From assembly GCA_022704885.1 (NCBI GenBank), contig JAKJFO010000084.1:1-16273 (forward strand): DNA of 16,273 nucleotides. The letters are read 5' to 3'. This DNA is from Candidatus Rifleibacteriota bacterium. Its GTDB lineage: Bacteria; Riflebacteria; Ozemobacteria; Ozemobacterales; Ozemobacteraceae. A model generated the notes under the pieces. That model worked only from the letters and a program-made list of their open reading frames with translations. It had not been told where the DNA came from and ran no database searches. The translations under genes and the position numbers were made by a program. Positions within the stretch are counted from its first letter, which is position 1. The number at the start of each line of letters is the position of its first letter. Shown here one piece after another: positions 14,743-16,273 of the stretch.

Positions 14743-15227
14743 TGCATCGGCCTCCTGACCGCCTCGATTACGTGTTCCTGAACTCTGGTCAAGGCTACAT
14801 TGCCGGCATCATCGAGTTGTTCGACCGTGACCAGGATACGAATTCCGTCGGTCTGATACAGCTGATTGGTGATCAACTGCATCTGCGTAGAGTAGAGATA
14901 GCGGCGATTGACCTGGTCGATGAACTCACCGTTCAGAGTGGTGTCGCTGTTGAGATAAGAGCGCATCGCGGCATCACCAAGACCGGCACGCATGGCGCGA
15001 TAAGCATAGTAGAACTCGGCCGGCCTTTTCTTGAACTTCATCGCCGCCAGCTGAACAATCCCCTGGCCGAGAAAATCGGCCTGAGCACGCTCGAAGTGCC
15101 GCTCGTTTATCGGCCGGTTCTGTGCATTCGACCTGATATAACTGACCGCGATAACCAGCAGAAACATTGACATGACCAGAACGATGATCAAGGCCATTCC
15201 TTCAGTTTTTCTGCTGTTATGTATCAT
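14739..15227 (-). CDS. PilX/GspK-like pilus assembly protein
   Basis: A 162-residue protein starting MIHNSRKTEGMALIIVLVMS: a short basic leader, Gly, then Ala-Leu-Ile-Ile-Val, the typical PilX/GspK N-terminus that lacks Glu+5. The helix reaches about residue 31. The exported part is helical at first (NERHFERAQADFLGQGIVQL), as in PilX/GspK, and ends with a beta-strand region (GIRILVTVEQLDDAGNVALT). GspK proteins are usually nearer 300 residues, so this one matches PilX better in size. Both ends are ATGA overlaps with neighbours; its own ribosome binding site is weak (AAGG), so translational coupling is likely. Confidence 0.8.
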   Translation of the reverse strand: MIHNSRKTEGMALIIVLVMSMFLLVIAVSYIRSNAQNRPINERHFERAQADFLGQGIVQLAAMKFKKRPAEFYYAYRAMRAGLGDAAMRSYLNSDTTLNGEFIDQVNRRYLYSTQMQLITNQLYQTDGIRILVTVEQLDDAGNVALTRVQEHVIEAVRRPMQ

Positions 15228-15748
15228 AGTTCGAGGTTCGCCTTGAAAGTGGACATTTCTACGTTCTGCTGCGTGCCTCTTTCGTTCCAGGTGACAACTA
15301 TAGTAGCGGTCTTGGCCACGTTGGCCGCAATATTGAGAGTCTCTTCCGCACCGAAATTCCAGGTCGCGGGGTTATCGACTGCATAATCAGCGGCATTTAC
15401 ATCGACCGACCGGTAAGAATAGGAAACACCGCGTTCGACTACGCGAAGACTGACATTGAAGTTGAAATTTTCGAGCACGACATCGCCCAGCGGCAGAATA
15501 ATCTGACCATTAGAAGCGATATTGGTATTTGAAGAAACCAGCGCATCGAAAGGAACAGACAACGCCTGATTGAGGCGGGCCTGACACAATTGTATCGCGA
15601 CGATCTGACGCTGATCGCGGCGAGTGCCCTCGAAGCCCTGCCCCATCATGGCAGCAATCGGAATCATGGTGCCAGCAAGTATCAGAACCGAAAACATTAT
15701 TTCGGTTAAGGTGAAACCACGGCTACAGGCTCTCAAAAATAAACGCAA
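15224..15748 (-). CDS. PilV/GspI-like prepilin
   Basis: A 174-residue protein whose leader and start of helix read MRLFLRACSRG/FTLTEIMFSVLILA, a canonical prepilin cleavage site with Phe+1 and Glu+5. The hydrophobic helix runs to about residue 35. Next comes a stretch typical of PilV/GspI (RDQRQIVAIQLCQARLNQAL) and a beta-rich end. The start is TTG at 15748, supported by GGAGG 6 nt before it; there is no in-frame ATG ahead of the cleavage site. This is the first gene of the operon, and its stop overlaps the PilX-like start as ATGA. Confidence 0.85.
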   Translation of the reverse strand: MRLFLRACSRGFTLTEIMFSVLILAGTMIPIAAMMGQGFEGTRRDQRQIVAIQLCQARLNQALSVPFDALVSSNTNIASNGQIILPLGDVVLENFNFNVSLRVVERGVSYSYRSVDVNAADYAVDNPATWNFGAEETLNIAANVAKTATIVVTWNERGTQQNVEMSTFKANLEL

Positions 15749-15893
15749 TCGATACCTCCGCTTACTTTCGCGTATCAGACAGTCATGATTTCACGTTTTC
15801 AGTCATCTATCTTTATGGAGCAAGTTCTGTACCACTGAAGAGAGATGAAATCCTCTGATTTAATGATACCATAAGACTCGTCTTTGCAGAAAA
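15749..15893 (-). promoter_or_regulatory. Long 5' leader of the pilin-like operon
   Basis: If transcription starts from the TATAAT at 15894-15899, the operon has a leader of about 140 nt. It holds small hairpins such as AAATC/GATTT around 15847-15862 and the GGAGG for the TTG start. I could not match it to a known riboswitch; c-di-GMP GEMM motifs were looked for by eye and not seen. Confidence 0.35.
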
Positions 15894-15899
15894 ATTATA
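15894..15899 (-). promoter_or_regulatory. Putative promoter of the pilin-like operon
   Basis: A perfect TATAAT on the minus strand lies in the gap between the sulfatase-like gene and the prepilin operon. A -35-like TTGTGT sits about 19 bp upstream, slightly too far. A weaker alternative, TATCAT, lies about 30 bp downstream. Confidence 0.45.
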
Positions 15900-15942
15900 C
15901 GGGCGTACAAATTTTTTTACACAACTGAAGAAGATCTGCTTT

Positions 15943-16273
15943 TTATTCGTTTGTCAGGGTTTCCAGAAGCTTTTTTGCGTGCCCTTCTGCTATAGACAAC
16001 GTCTGCGCAATGTTTTCCGGTGCATACAGAAGTTCCAGATTGTCGTCAAGCTGAAAATCCGCAGCAGAGGTAACGATCCAGGCAAGCTTGCCTGACCACT
16101 GAAACAGACTGGCAGCCTGACGGTCTCGATAAATCACGCGATCAGGCCCTGCCAGATCGAAGGTCACCGCACCTTTTTCGACATCTGTCAGTACGTCATC
16201 ACCATAAGCCCCGACAGCTGAAAAGCCCAGCAACCGGCCCAGTGTCGGAACTATATCGACATGGCTGGTTATT
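15943..16273 (-). CDS. C-terminal part of an alkaline phosphatase/sulfatase-superfamily protein
   Basis: Only the last 109 codons are in the window; the gene runs off the right edge. The visible start reads TSHVDIVPTLGRLLGF, the typical late motif of sulfatases and related metal-dependent hydrolases (SHVDIVPTLLDLLG), whose His helps form the active site. After it come a YRDRQ...WSGKLAWI stretch and a LELLYAPENIAQ segment, corresponding to the 'DP.E..NL' tail region of such enzymes. Arylsulfatase, phosphoglycerol transferase and phosphonate hydrolase are all possible, because the catalytic N-terminal part is not seen. No hairpin terminator follows the stop. Confidence 0.7.
   Translation of the reverse strand, partial: ITSHVDIVPTLGRLLGFSAVGAYGDDVLTDVEKGAVTFDLAGPDRVIYRDRQAASLFQWSGKLAWIVTSAADFQLDDNLELLYAPENIAQTLSIAEGHAKKLLETLTNE

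Overview
The window looks like chromosomal DNA of a diderm (Gram-negative-type) bacterium. The evidence is several Sec signal peptides, OmpH/Skp-like periplasmic proteins, type IV/type II-style prepilins and frequent AGGAGG-type ribosome binding sites. GC content is moderate. No rRNA, tRNA or other marker gene is present, so the phylum cannot be fixed. Pilin-like clusters with giant secreted proteins and acyl-CoA chemistry would suit an uncultivated fermentative lineage such as Riflebacteria, but that is a guess.

Left end (1-1300): an ORF6N-domain gene (459-998, +) sits between two gene-poor stretches. These hold a promoter-like site, a perfect hairpin, short repeats and a 13-bp direct repeat (388-400 and 1067-1079) that brackets the gene. 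A strong bidirectional terminator (1243-1277) separates it from an orphan pilin-like gene (1306-1917, -).

Centre (1918-7402): a divergent promoter region drives the pilin-like gene leftward. Rightward it drives a two-gene unit: a MetX-like alpha/beta-hydrolase-fold acyltransferase or esterase (2149-3264) and an acetate/propionate-type CoA-transferase (3281-4852). Next comes a secreted TPR/coiled-coil protein of unknown role (4924-5925, +). Convergent to it is an NCS2 xanthine-type permease (5939-7384, -).

Right half (7541-15748, all -): a tight seven-gene operon of about 8.2 kb. In transcription order it holds a PilV/GspI-like prepilin, a PilX/GspK-like protein, a PilW/GspJ-like prepilin, an unknown envelope protein, two paralogous OmpH/Skp-like coiled-coil proteins, and a 1362-residue secreted protein. 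Four junctions are ATGA overlaps and one is a 10-nt overlap. A promoter-like TATAAT (15894-15899) and a rho-independent terminator (7486-7515) bound the unit. The layout resembles pilV-pilX-pilW-pilY1 minor-pilin operons, with the giant protein in the PilY1 (tip adhesin) place and two Skp-like proteins inserted. This is the best candidate for an undescribed system: a surface fibre with a private chaperone pair and a very large tip or cargo protein.

Right edge (15943-16273, -): the 3' end of an alkaline-phosphatase/sulfatase-superfamily gene that continues beyond the window.
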